Assembly: GCA_017429525.1 (NCBI GenBank)
Contig: JAFROT010000053.1
Location: forward strand, 1-49,321
DNA from: Bacteroidaceae bacterium
GTDB lineage: Bacteria; Bacteroidota; Bacteroidia; Bacteroidales; Bacteroidaceae
Direction of reading: 5' to 3'
Length of the DNA: 49,321 nucleotides
The position numbers were made by a program, and so were the translations under genes. Below the pieces are notes generated by a model. That model was not told the DNA's origin. It was given only the letters and a program-made list of their open reading frames with translations, and searched no databases. This document shows, one piece after another, positions 15,385 to 23,567 of the stretch. Within the stretch, counting starts at the first letter, position 1. Every line of letters begins with the position of its first letter.

Positions 15385-16857
15385 CTACTTGACGGCTTCG
15401 CCCTGACCGTCCTCAGTGAGATAGAATAGGGGCGAGGGGTTCTTCTGTTCCTGCTCGTAGTAGTGGAGTCCGCTGTCGTTGGTGCGTGGATACCACTCGC
15501 CGAGGAGGTTGATCATCTCAGCAGCAGCCCAAATGACGGGTCCGTAACCGTGAGCAGCGGCGGCGCTGACGGGACGATAGTAGTAGAAAGCGGGATCGAA
15601 GGCCATACCTGTGCCTACGCAAGTGCCAGCGACCTTGCCCTCGTCGGTAATCTTCGTGCTGATGGCATGCCAGGCGAGCTGGGCCACGCCGCCGTAGGTG
15701 ATGCCTTCAATCCAACCCTTACGGATGGCGTGGGCGATGGCGTAGCAGTAAATGGCCGTGGCCGATGTCTCGAGGTAGCTGTCGTTGCGGTCGAGGAGCT
15801 GATGCCAGAAGCCTTCACTGGACTGCAGGGCACACAGGCCTGCGATATGTTCGCGCAGCTGGTTCAGGATGAACTCGCGGTCAGGGTGGGACTCGGGCAA
15901 CATGTCGAGGAGCTCGACGGTGGTCAGCAAGGCCCAGCCGTTGGCACGTGCCCAATGGTAAGTGGGCTGCTGTGCGAGACCTTCGACATAGCCGTGGCGG
16001 TAGATGCGCTTCTCAGGCACCCACATGCGCTTGACGAAGTTCTTGTACATCGTAGCAGCCTCGTCGAAGTACTTCGGGTCGCTGAAATAGATGCCTGCAT
16101 AGGCTATGGTCGGGATGCCCATGTACATATCATCAAGCCAGACGGTGTTGTGCTGCGGACGATGACGGGCGAACAGTCCGTCCTCGAGGCGGTACTGGCC
16201 GTGCTCTACGAACTGGAAGTAGTTGTTGATGAGGGTGTCGATAGACACTATGGTGCCGCTCGGATGGCGCGGGGCGTTGTTACGTACGTCGGGGGCGACA
16301 GTAGCGTATTTCATCATGGCCGTGCACATCGTGCCGCAGTCGTCGAGGGCACGAGGGTGAATCACCTGTTCCATCTGTGCGTCCTCAATCTCGGCCTTGG
16401 CCATATCACGCTGCTTGAAGAGCGGGTAAGCCGTTCGCAGCAGGCCCATACAAGCGCCGACGTAAGCCTCATATTTATCTTCGCCCGTAACGGCTTTGGC
16501 GGCCAGCAATGCCTGATACGTGATGCCCCATTCGTAGCTGCCGATACGGAAGGCCCCGCGCTGGAGTGTAGCGCCTTCGGGGAAATAGTCGCCAGGCAAT
16601 TCTGTCAGTTCCTTGCCATCCTTGTCGAGAATGGCAGACGGACATTCGTTATCGATATAGTTATAGATGCGGTCGAGGGCGGCCTTGACGGAGTCGGCCG
16701 AGAGCTCGCCATAAGGTACTTTGTAGTCGGGCTTCAGCAGGTGAAGCGGCGTAGTGGAGTCATTGACCTCGTCGGTCTTCTGCGGTGTAGAGGTGCAAGC
16801 AGCAACGATCAGGGATGCCGCTGCGACAAAGGAAAGACGAATGAGATGAGTGAGCAT
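15385..16857 (-). CDS. GH105/GH88-type unsaturated rhamnogalacturonyl hydrolase, lipoprotein
   Basis: The 490-residue protein belongs to the (alpha/alpha)6-barrel hydrolases that remove 4,5-unsaturated uronic acid from oligosaccharides left by pectin lyases. A signal peptide ends in the lipobox IVAAC (Cys21), so it is membrane-anchored. Family hallmarks are the aspartates in DDCGTMCTAMMKYA and WLDDMYMGIP (about residue 240), HWARANGWALL (about 305), and the C-terminal AAAAHGYGPVIWAAAEMINLL. It follows the DUF362 gene (77-nt gap) and faces the divergent PL26-like lyase pair, so it probably finishes the products of that lyase. Confidence 0.92.
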   Translation of the reverse strand: MLTHLIRLSFVAAASLIVAACTSTPQKTDEVNDSTTPLHLLKPDYKVPYGELSADSVKAALDRIYNYIDNECPSAILDKDGKELTELPGDYFPEGATLQRGAFRIGSYEWGITYQALLAAKAVTGEDKYEAYVGACMGLLRTAYPLFKQRDMAKAEIEDAQMEQVIHPRALDDCGTMCTAMMKYATVAPDVRNNAPRHPSGTIVSIDTLINNYFQFVEHGQYRLEDGLFARHRPQHNTVWLDDMYMGIPTIAYAGIYFSDPKYFDEAATMYKNFVKRMWVPEKRIYRHGYVEGLAQQPTYHWARANGWALLTTVELLDMLPESHPDREFILNQLREHIAGLCALQSSEGFWHQLLDRNDSYLETSATAIYCYAIAHAIRKGWIEGITYGGVAQLAWHAISTKITDEGKVAGTCVGTGMAFDPAFYYYRPVSAAAAHGYGPVIWAAAEMINLLGEWYPRTNDSGLHYYEQEQKNPSPLFYLTEDGQGEAVK

Positions 16858-16933
16858 GTTGAGTTAAGAGTTTAGAGTTGAATGGTCAGGGTCCTTCGCA
16901 GCGCGAGGCGAACAAGGTCGAACGCCAAGGCGA

Positions 16934-17881
16934 CTACTTGATGGTAATGAGTTTATATTTCTTGCTTCCGAGACCTATCTTCTCGGCATGGTCGACGGTG
17001 TGGGTGCCATGGCGGGTACTGATGCGCTCAATGAGGGGCTTGTTGTCATCGCCAGCCTGAGCCTGATGATTGAACACTTTATCGAGGCATGCCTGATCGA
17101 GGGCTACGGGATCGGTGGAAGCGAGGATGCCCATGTCCTTCAGGAGAGGAGCCGCCGCATTGCCGTCGCAATCGCAGTCGACGCTCATATTGTTCATCAC
17201 GTTGATGTACAAGATATTCTGCCCGTGTCCGAAGTACTCATGGACGGCCTGTGCGGCGGCGGCCATCGACTCGAGGAAAGCATCCTGAGGTTGGGTGTGC
17301 TGCCAGCACTCCGAGGGGTCGTCGGTGATGCCATGACTATGGATGTAGGCCTTGCCTGCGGTCGAGGCGACGCCGATGCTGGCGTTCTTGAGCACGCCAC
17401 CGAAGCCGCCCATAGTATGCCCCTTGAAATGAGCAAGGTTGATCATGAAGTCGTAAGCACCGAGATGGTCGCCCACAATGTCATACTTAATGTGGCGGCG
17501 GTCCTTGACGGGGATGCGCATCTGCCCAAATTCGTCCATGAGATCGACAGCAAAAATGCTGTCGAAGCCATGCTCGTGAATGGTTTGCCAATGCTTGGCC
17601 TTGTCCTGCCGAGTGCCGCCATAGGCCGTGCAACACTCGACGATAGTGCCGTTCACTTCCTCGACGAGGTCGCGGATGAGGGTGGGCTTCAGGTAGTGCC
17701 GGTTGCCTCCTTCGCCCGTGCTGATCTTCACCGCCACGCGACCATGGGCTTCGCGACCGACAGCCTTATAGATCTTCACCAACGACTCGGGTGAAATTTC
17801 CTCGATGAAATAAACCTTAGACTGCGCCAAAGCGCCCACTGAGAGGAGCATAGCAAGGGTAGCAAAGAATATTTTATGCAT
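16934..17881 (-). CDS. Secreted DUF362 protein
   Basis: The 315-residue product has a signal peptide (about residues 1-20, ending VGALAQ). The rest is a DUF362 domain: HFKGHTMGGFGGVLKNASIG, the cysteines of VDCDCDGNAAAPLLKDMGI, and STDPVALDQACLDKV. DUF362 proteins often occur with ferredoxins and are of unsettled function; the CDCD section could bind metal. Upstream in-frame codons exist, but MHKIFFATL begins the signal peptide, so the ATG at 17881 is chosen. It precedes the GH105 gene on the same strand. Its role in a pectin locus is not clear. Confidence 0.88.
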   Translation of the reverse strand: MHKIFFATLAMLLSVGALAQSKVYFIEEISPESLVKIYKAVGREAHGRVAVKISTGEGGNRHYLKPTLIRDLVEEVNGTIVECCTAYGGTRQDKAKHWQTIHEHGFDSIFAVDLMDEFGQMRIPVKDRRHIKYDIVGDHLGAYDFMINLAHFKGHTMGGFGGVLKNASIGVASTAGKAYIHSHGITDDPSECWQHTQPQDAFLESMAAAAQAVHEYFGHGQNILYINVMNNMSVDCDCDGNAAAPLLKDMGILASTDPVALDQACLDKVFNHQAQAGDDNKPLIERISTRHGTHTVDHAEKIGLGSKKYKLITIK

Positions 17882-17911
17882 ATTAAGGGGAATTAATGGG
17901 TTTTGTGGCTG

Positions 17912-17919
17912 CAAATTTA
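17912..17919 (-). promoter_or_regulatory. -7 element of the DUF362-GH105 pair
   Basis: The minus strand reads TAAATTTG 30 nt before the ATG. No well-spaced TTG was found. Confidence 0.5.
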
Positions 17920-17962
17920 GCAAATAATCTGCAAATGGCGCATCGTTTTCTTATTTTTATGC

Positions 17963-17970
17963 TATCTTTG
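17963..17970 (+). promoter_or_regulatory. -7 element of the PL26-like gene
   Basis: TATCTTTG lies 13 nt before the ATG at 17984 and 25 nt before the ATG at 17996. It is divergent from the DUF362 element 43 nt away. Confidence 0.5.
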
Positions 17971-17983
17971 TGCCATAAAAAGC

Positions 17984-20599
17984 ATGAATCGTGATATGAA
18001 GCACCTGTTTACAGTCCTATTCCTGTGCTGCTCGGCAGCTATATATGCAGCCCCGACAGCCAGACTCCATTGGATAGGCAAGACGCCGGCGACGGCCAAG
18101 CCTGTCAGTTTCGGTATTCCCTTCCTCAAAGGCGAGATGAAGCCTACGGACGGCTTTCGTCTGACGACGGACAAAGGCGAAATCATCGCCGCCGACTTCT
18201 GGCCGACAGCCTACTGGCCCGACGGCTCGGTGAAATGGGGCGGTTTCGCAGCCGTGGTGCCCGGCAGCACGGAAAGCGTGAGCTTCCAAAAAACGAAGAA
18301 AGCGAAGACGAAAGGCAGAGCCACCACAGGAGCATTGGTTGTCAGCGAGAGTGACCGCCAGATCAGCATCAACACGGGCAGCCTGCAGGCATATATCGCG
18401 AAGGACGGCAATGCCTTCATCGACAGTCTGGTGCTCGGCGGCACGAAAGTGGCTGGCAGCGGACAGCTGGTTTGCGCAATGCAAGATCAGCCCTATGCCG
18501 AGGACCTCAGCGCCATCCATTTCAGCCACTACGCCTCGGAGGTCCAGCATATAGAAATAGAACGCGCGGGCGACGTGCGCGCCGTGGTGAAGATTGAAGG
18601 GAAGCTTAAGCCCCTCGCTGGAGGGTCAGCCCTTCTGCCCTTCACCATCCGCCTGTACTTCTACGCCGGCTCGGAACAAGTGAAAATGGTGCACACATTT
18701 ATCTATGACGGCGACCAGAACCACGACTTCATCCGCTCGCTGGGCGTGCGCTTCGAGGTGCCGATGCGCGAGCAGGCCTACAACCGGCATGTCGCCTTTG
18801 CTACGCAGGACGGCGGCGTTTGGACGGAGAGCGTGCAGCCCCTCAGTGGACGCCGCATCCTCACGAAGGGGACGGACATGAGCTTCGAGCTGAAGCAAGT
18901 GGCGGGTGAGCGCATCCCCGAACCCGACTTTTTCGACGAGAAAGGACGCGACCTACTGCACCATTGGGCACGCTGGAACATCTATCGGCTCTCACAGCCC
19001 AACGATCAAGGTTACACCATCAACAAGCGCGCCCATGCCAACAACCAATGGATAGGCACTCATGCAGGAAAACGTGCTGACGGCTACGCCTTCGCAGGCG
19101 ATGTCAGCGGCGGACTCGGCGTCAGCGTCAAGGACTTCTGGCAGAGCTATCCCGCCTCGTTGCAGGTGGACAGCGCCACGCACGACACGGCCTTCCTGAC
19201 GGCTTACCTCTGGAGTCCTGAGGGCGGAGCCATGGATCTACGCCACTACGACAACGTGGCCCACGACCTGAACGCGTCCTACGAGGACGTGCAAGAAGGG
19301 ATGTCTACGCCCTACGGCATCGCACGCACCAGCACGCTTACCCTCATTCCCGAGCGTGCCTACCCTGGCAAGGCCGCCATCGCACAGCGCGCACAGCAAC
19401 AGGCCGAAGATGCGCCCCTCGTCTGCACGCCCGAATACCTGCATGATGCCCACGCCTTCGGCATCTGGAGCCTACCCAGCAGCAATCCCCGCCATGCAGC
19501 CGTGGAGCGCCAACTGAGCGAATACCTGGACTTCTACAGGCAGGCCGTCGACGAGCACCACTGGTATGGCTTCTGGAACTATGGTGATTTCATGCACCAG
19601 TACGACCCTGCGCGCCACGAATGGAAGTACGACGTCGGCGGCTTCGCGTGGGACAACACAGAACTGGGCTCAATCTCATGGCTGTGGTACTCGTTCCTGC
19701 GTACGGCGCGTCCTGACGTATGGCGCATGGCCGAGGCGATGACGCGCCACTGTATGGAAGTAGACGTCTACCACATCGGGCCCTATGCGGGCTTGGGCAG
19801 CCGCCACAACGTCAGCCACTGGGGATGCGGAGCCAAGGAGGCCCGCATCTCGCAGGCCGCATGGAACCGCTTCTACTACTACTTGACCACAGACGAGCGC
19901 ACGGGCGACCTGATGACAGCCGTAAAAGATGCCGACCAGATGCTCTACACCATCGACCCTATGCGACTGGCACAACCACGCGAGAAATATCCCTGCACCG
20001 CACCAGCCCGCCTGCGCATAGGTCCCGACTGGGTGGCCTATGCAGGCAACTGGATGACAGAATATGAGCGCACGCGCGACGAGAAATACCTGAAGAAGAT
20101 CAAAGCTGGCATGAAGAGTATCGCCGCCTTACCGCACGGCCTGTTCACAGGGCCTGGCGTACTCGGCTACGACCCTGCTACAGGTGTTCTCAGCTACGAG
20201 GGCGACACCGCCATGACGAACACCAACCATTTGATGCTCATCATGGGCGGCTTTGAACTGATGCACGAGATGCTGGAGATGGTGCCCGACAAAAAGTTCG
20301 AAGCGGCCTACCTCGACCATAACGCGCGCTATCACGTCGTGACGAAGAACCGCTTCCGCATCAGCCGCCTCAAGGGTTATGGCGCGGCCAAACTGGGCGA
20401 CAAGGCTATGGCCGAAGAGACGTGGAAGGACATGTGGCGCTACAGCGGACCCGAGCAGCACTATCGTTTTGACCCGCACCCACTGCTGCCGCCCGAGGTG
20501 CCTCAGCCGCTCACCGAGAGCGTCGAGACAACTACCAACGACTGCGCCCTCTGGAGCCTCGACGCCATCTATCTGCTGGAGGTCATACCGCAAGAGTGA
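17984..20599 (+). CDS. PL26-like exo-rhamnogalacturonan lyase family protein
   Basis: The 871-residue secreted protein (signal peptide to about residue 23, IYAAP) has the layout of the PcRGLX/YetA-like family. An N-terminal beta domain (about 25-115; DGFRLTTDKGEIIAADFWPTAYWPDGSVKWGGF) is followed by a large beta-sandwich (about 115-480). A C-terminal alpha/alpha toroid (about 480-860) includes HHWYGFWNYGDFMHQYDPARHEWKYD and GLGSRHNVSHWGCGAKEARIS. Members cleave rhamnogalacturonan I by beta-elimination from the chain end. MKHLFTV at residue 5 is an alternative start. The DUF4861 gene follows by 92 nt and GH105 lies on the other side. No SusC/SusD or endo-lyase is present here, so it may use pre-cut oligosaccharides. 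Confidence 0.85.
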   Translation: MNRDMKHLFTVLFLCCSAAIYAAPTARLHWIGKTPATAKPVSFGIPFLKGEMKPTDGFRLTTDKGEIIAADFWPTAYWPDGSVKWGGFAAVVPGSTESVSFQKTKKAKTKGRATTGALVVSESDRQISINTGSLQAYIAKDGNAFIDSLVLGGTKVAGSGQLVCAMQDQPYAEDLSAIHFSHYASEVQHIEIERAGDVRAVVKIEGKLKPLAGGSALLPFTIRLYFYAGSEQVKMVHTFIYDGDQNHDFIRSLGVRFEVPMREQAYNRHVAFATQDGGVWTESVQPLSGRRILTKGTDMSFELKQVAGERIPEPDFFDEKGRDLLHHWARWNIYRLSQPNDQGYTINKRAHANNQWIGTHAGKRADGYAFAGDVSGGLGVSVKDFWQSYPASLQVDSATHDTAFLTAYLWSPEGGAMDLRHYDNVAHDLNASYEDVQEGMSTPYGIARTSTLTLIPERAYPGKAAIAQRAQQQAEDAPLVCTPEYLHDAHAFGIWSLPSSNPRHAAVERQLSEYLDFYRQAVDEHHWYGFWNYGDFMHQYDPARHEWKYDVGGFAWDNTELGSISWLWYSFLRTARPDVWRMAEAMTRHCMEVDVYHIGPYAGLGSRHNVSHWGCGAKEARISQAAWNRFYYYLTTDERTGDLMTAVKDADQMLYTIDPMRLAQPREKYPCTAPARLRIGPDWVAYAGNWMTEYERTRDEKYLKKIKAGMKSIAALPHGLFTGPGVLGYDPATGVLSYEGDTAMTNTNHLMLIMGGFELMHEMLEMVPDKKFEAAYLDHNARYHVVTKNRFRISRLKGYGAAKLGDKAMAEETWKDMWRYSGPEQHYRFDPHPLLPPEVPQPLTESVETTTNDCALWSLDAIYLLEVIPQE

Positions 20600-20691
20600 A
20601 AGAGCGAGAAGCGAATAATAAAGATTACCTATGAAGTAGGTGAAAACGATAGAGAGAAGTGAATCAGTGAACCTAAAACGACGTTGCAAAA

Positions 20692-21933
20692 ATGAATAAG
20701 ACAAAGCTCTGTGTTTCCTTATTATTATGGGGAATGGCAATGATGGCAAGCGCACAGACGTTTACCGTCAAAGTGAGCAATCCCACGACATTAAGCCGGA
20801 CGGACGTTCCCGTTGTCGTCGACCTGAAAAAGACGCTCGGCAAGAAGGTCCTTACCCTGCTGTCGGCCGAGGTATATGCCCCCCACTCCACTGAGAGGAG
20901 CCTGCCCGTGCCCAGCCAACTCGACGACCTCGACGGCGATCTCATCCCCGACGAACTGGCTTTCGTAGCCGACATGCCGTCGCACTCCTCACTCACCTTC
21001 ACGGTCAAGTGCTCTGCAGCACCATCGCAACGGCAATACCCCCCGCGAACGTCGGCTTTCATGAAGGTTTGGGACCGCAAGTACCGCTACCCCTACATCA
21101 ATTCAATTGAATATCAAGGGCGCAACGACCCATTGGCCACCTACGATGCCATCTACGGGCATGGCGCGCAATGGGAATCGGAACTCGTGGGCTTCCGCGT
21201 CTACATGGACCATCGACAAAGCATCGACATCTACGGCAAACCGACTCCGCAACTGGTGCTGGACCGCACGAATTTCTACTCTACGCGCGAGGATATCGCC
21301 GAGGGACGCGGCTGCGACATTCTGTTTGCCGGGCCCAGCGTAGGCGCAGGCTCCTTCCGTGGTTACGTGAAAGGGCAACCCACCTACGTCGACAATGTCG
21401 AAGCCCGCGGACAGCGCGTCATCGCCAGCGGCCCCGTGCGTGCCATCGTCGAAGTGACCGACAAGAACTGGCTCTACAACGGCAAGACGCTGCAGATGCG
21501 CCAGCGCTACATCATCTACGCAGGGCACCGCGATGTCGAAGTGAACATCGACCTTGCAGGTCTCGGCGTCAACGAAGAGACGTTCTGCACAGGCGTCCAG
21601 AAGCTGGAAATGGAGAACCAAGGCCTCATCACGCCCCGCAGCGGGCTTGTCGGTTCATGGGGCAAGAACGTCCCCGACAAAGCGGCTACAGACCTCGTCG
21701 AAGGTGTAGGACTGGGCGTGTATGTAGGCCCGAAATACCTCCGTTCCACCAAAGAGGACGACTACAACTACCTGACCATCCTGCAGCCCCGCGAGGGACA
21801 TATTCGTTACCATCTGGCCATCTGCGCGCTGATGGAGCAGAAAGGCTTCAAGGACGCCAAGGGCTGGTTCGACTGGCTCGACAAATGGAAGAAAGCACTC
21901 GACCGCCCCTGCACGATTCATGTGAAGCGGTAA
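20692..21933 (+). CDS. Secreted DUF4861 protein
   Basis: The 413-residue product has a signal peptide (about residues 1-22, MMASAQ). The rest is almost entirely beta-rich: VSNPTTLSRTDVPVVVDLKKTLG at the start, SQLDDLDGDLIPDELAFVADM, then long strands to the end. This is the DUF4861 family, which recurs in pectin and uronate loci of Bacteroidetes and is thought to act on, or bind, oligosaccharides; the activity is not established. It follows the PL26-like gene on the same strand and is followed by a terminator. Confidence 0.85.
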   Translation: MNKTKLCVSLLLWGMAMMASAQTFTVKVSNPTTLSRTDVPVVVDLKKTLGKKVLTLLSAEVYAPHSTERSLPVPSQLDDLDGDLIPDELAFVADMPSHSSLTFTVKCSAAPSQRQYPPRTSAFMKVWDRKYRYPYINSIEYQGRNDPLATYDAIYGHGAQWESELVGFRVYMDHRQSIDIYGKPTPQLVLDRTNFYSTREDIAEGRGCDILFAGPSVGAGSFRGYVKGQPTYVDNVEARGQRVIASGPVRAIVEVTDKNWLYNGKTLQMRQRYIIYAGHRDVEVNIDLAGLGVNEETFCTGVQKLEMENQGLITPRSGLVGSWGKNVPDKAATDLVEGVGLGVYVGPKYLRSTKEDDYNYLTILQPREGHIRYHLAICALMEQKGFKDAKGWFDWLDKWKKALDRPCTIHVKR

Positions 21934-21955
21934 GCCCACCTTTTTAATAAGCCCA

Positions 21956-21975
21956 CCTCTTTAAAAAGAGGTTTT
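21956..21975 (+). terminator. Rho-independent terminator of the PL26-DUF4861 pair
   Basis: CCTCTT pairs with AAGAGG and is followed by TTTT. The preceding 20 nt repeat AAGCCCACCT twice. Confidence 0.7.
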
Positions 21976-22318
21976 ACGCAAGAGATTTCTGACAACTTGC
22001 TGGACGACTTCTGCCTCGTTTTGCCGACATTTGTGGCATTTTCGAGGTACGAACTACACTTTTGCACCCTAAATTACACCCAAACTGCACCATTATTAAG
22101 ACGATTATCACATTGATAATCACACGAATGAGCATAAAAGAGTGCTAAAGTGTAGGTGCTCGCAAAACTTTTCTCGTGCGCATGCGCGCGCGGAAGAGCA
22201 CCGAGGCCGAGAACACGCCAAGGGGAGGAAGGAGGTCGGCCGACAGGACAACAGAGGAGAAAGCTCTATTCGTGCAGGGCAGGTTATCTGCAAGAATCTG
22301 AGATTTGACATAGAGAAC

Positions 22319-22348
22319 TTCGTTATTCGGTCGCGACCGAATAACGAA
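22319..22348. repeat. Perfect 30-bp palindrome
   Basis: The sequence is its own reverse complement over all 30 bases, centred on GGTCGCGACC. It shares CGGTCGCG with the 22-bp array at 34.6 kb and lies 33 nt before the related array here. Confidence 0.95.
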
Positions 22349-22381
22349 CACATATAGTCGTGCAGGGCTTAACGTCCGTAT

Positions 22382-22491
22382 GTGAAGGGCGTCACGAATG
22401 GACGCGAAGGGGCGAGCGAACAGACGCGAAGGGGCGAGCGAACGGACGCGAAGAGGCGAGCGAACGGACGTGAAGGGCGATGAGAACGGAC
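22382..22491. repeat. Tandem array A: five copies of a 22-bp unit
   Basis: Five contiguous 22-nt units cover 22382-22403, 22404-22425, 22426-22447, 22448-22469 and 22470-22491. The middle copies read GCGAAGGGGCGA then GCGAACGGAC. The two outer copies are more diverged. The shared core CGAACGGACGCG also marks the array at 34591-34848. The unit length is not a multiple of three and there are no spacers. Confidence 0.95.
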
Positions 22492-22642
22492 CGACGACGA
22501 ATGATGCACTCGGACCTGCTCGCTTGACCCTTCAAGAACTACGAACATGAACGACTGCCCATGGAGATGGGGAATGCGCTGACTATTCAGCCTATGATGA
22601 CCTCATGAGCTTTCAGGGAGCACCCCATAGGCCTTATAACCA

Positions 22643-22673
22643 AGAAAAAGGCTGCCCCGAAAGGAGCAGCCTT
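22643..22673 (-). terminator. Rho-independent terminator of the outer-membrane protein gene
   Basis: On the minus strand an 11-bp stem (AAGGCTGCTCC with GGGGCAGCCTT, one mismatch) and a TTTC loop run into TTTCTT. It lies 33 nt past the stop codon. Confidence 0.85.
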
Positions 22674-22705
22674 CAACGTATCTATGATTTTTCGAGAGAG
22701 AGCAA

Positions 22706-23215
22706 TCAGAAGCGATAGACGATGCCGAGAGCGAAGTGAGCGCGGTCGAAGTCGTTGACATACTGATAGACAGCCTCGAAGTTGGCAAAGATGCTTTCCG
22801 TGATATCATACTGCAGGCCGCCGCCGATGTTGAATCCGAAATGGCCATCGCGCTCTGTATCATAATCAGGGACAGCCACCTTCGTATGCACGAAAGTCAA
22901 ACCAGCGACAGGATATACGCTCAGGCCGTACTTCATCGGGATCACATAAGGATGAACGTTCAGGTTGACATCCCACACGGTGGTATAATCCTTCTTGATG
23001 AAATACTCATACGTGAACTCGGCGCGTGTGTGGCCCGTGAAGTAATACATCAACTTCGGCAGTTGGAAACCAAAGTCCGTAAAGCCACTGCCCGAACCCA
23101 TGGTGAGACCGAAACCTACGCCCCAGTCGCCGCCTTCGGCACTGTCATAGTAATCCTGAGCAAAAGCTCCCGTGCCCATCAGCGTCAGGCACAATGCAAG
23201 TAATAGTTTTTTCAT
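22706..23215 (-). CDS. Small outer-membrane beta-barrel protein
   Basis: The 169-residue product has a signal peptide (MKKLLLALCLTLMGTGAFAQ) and alternating amphipathic strands to the C-terminus. It ends in the aromatic outer-membrane signature FALGIVYRF. Examples of strands are GDWGVGFGLTMG, YYFTGHTRAEFTYEYFI and GFNIGGGLQYDITESIFANFEAVYQYV. Size suggests an eight-stranded OmpX/OmpA-like barrel. The ATG at 23215 is chosen over one four codons upstream because it begins the signal peptide. It is monocistronic, with a -7 element at 23259-23266. A specific role cannot be given. Confidence 0.85.
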   Translation of the reverse strand: MKKLLLALCLTLMGTGAFAQDYYDSAEGGDWGVGFGLTMGSGSGFTDFGFQLPKLMYYFTGHTRAEFTYEYFIKKDYTTVWDVNLNVHPYVIPMKYGLSVYPVAGLTFVHTKVAVPDYDTERDGHFGFNIGGGLQYDITESIFANFEAVYQYVNDFDRAHFALGIVYRF

Positions 23216-23258
23216 TTTACAGAACAATTTTAGGGTTAATAATTTGCCTTTCTGCGTG

Positions 23259-23266
23259 CAAATATA
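23259..23266 (-). promoter_or_regulatory. -7 element of the barrel protein gene
   Basis: The minus strand reads TATATTTG about 43 nt before the ATG. Confidence 0.45.
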
Positions 23267-23330
23267 ACGAATTATTCACCAACAAGCATAATTTAACGAA
23301 AATAATCACATCTTTTTCGACTTTTCTTTC

Positions 23331-23338
23331 TATTTTTG
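23331..23338 (+). promoter_or_regulatory. -7 element of the tat operon
   Basis: TATTTTTG lies 43 nt before the tatA ATG. A well-spaced TTG was not found. Confidence 0.45.
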
Positions 23339-23381
23339 CACCACAAATGAACCCAAAACATAAAAAAACCAGATTATCACT

Positions 23382-23567
23382 ATGAACTTAGGTACTCCTG
23401 AAATCCTGCTAATTGCTCTCGTCGTGCTGTTGCTCTTCGGAGGCAAAAAGATTCCTGAACTCATGAAAGGCCTTGGCAAGGGTGTCAAGAGCTTCAAAGA
23501 TGGCATGAAAGGCCTGGACGACGAGGTCAAGGACGCTACCACCTACGACAAGAACGAGGCGAAGTGA
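23382..23567 (+). CDS. tatA: Twin-arginine translocase subunit TatA
   Basis: The 61-residue protein has the TatA/E layout: a short hydrophobic helix ([22 protein letters not shown], about residues 5-26), the Phe-Gly hinge, then an amphipathic helix ([22 protein letters not shown]). TatA forms the pore-like assembly that lets folded proteins cross the inner membrane. Its stop overlaps the tatC start (TGATG). It heads an operon with tatC, a polytopic Fe-S protein with an internal twin-arginine segment, and a Tat-dependent aldo/keto reductase. No separate tatB is seen, as is common when one TatA serves both roles. Confidence 0.96.
   Translation: MNLGTPEILLIALVVLLLFGGKKIPELMKGLGKGVKSFKDGMKGLDDEVKDATTYDKNEAK

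Larger units (their letters stand above)
21976..22642. other. Gene-free stretch with palindrome and 22-bp array
   Basis: About 670 bases between convergent genes carry no recognisable gene. Short open frames at 22142-22357 have no family features. The marked elements are the 30-nt palindrome (22319-22348) and the tandem array (22382-22491). Confidence 0.6.

Noticed and set aside
15463-16875. Open frame of 470 codons on the plus strand opposite the GH105 gene
   Set aside because: No recognisable domain; the minus strand has a lipobox and GH105 motifs plus a matching terminator.
22142-22357. Short open frames on both strands before array A
   Set aside because: They span the 30-bp palindrome and have no promoter, ribosome site or family features.
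22382-22491. CRISPR array or coding repeat
   Set aside because: There are no spacers, the period is not a multiple of three, and no frame stays open with sensible composition.
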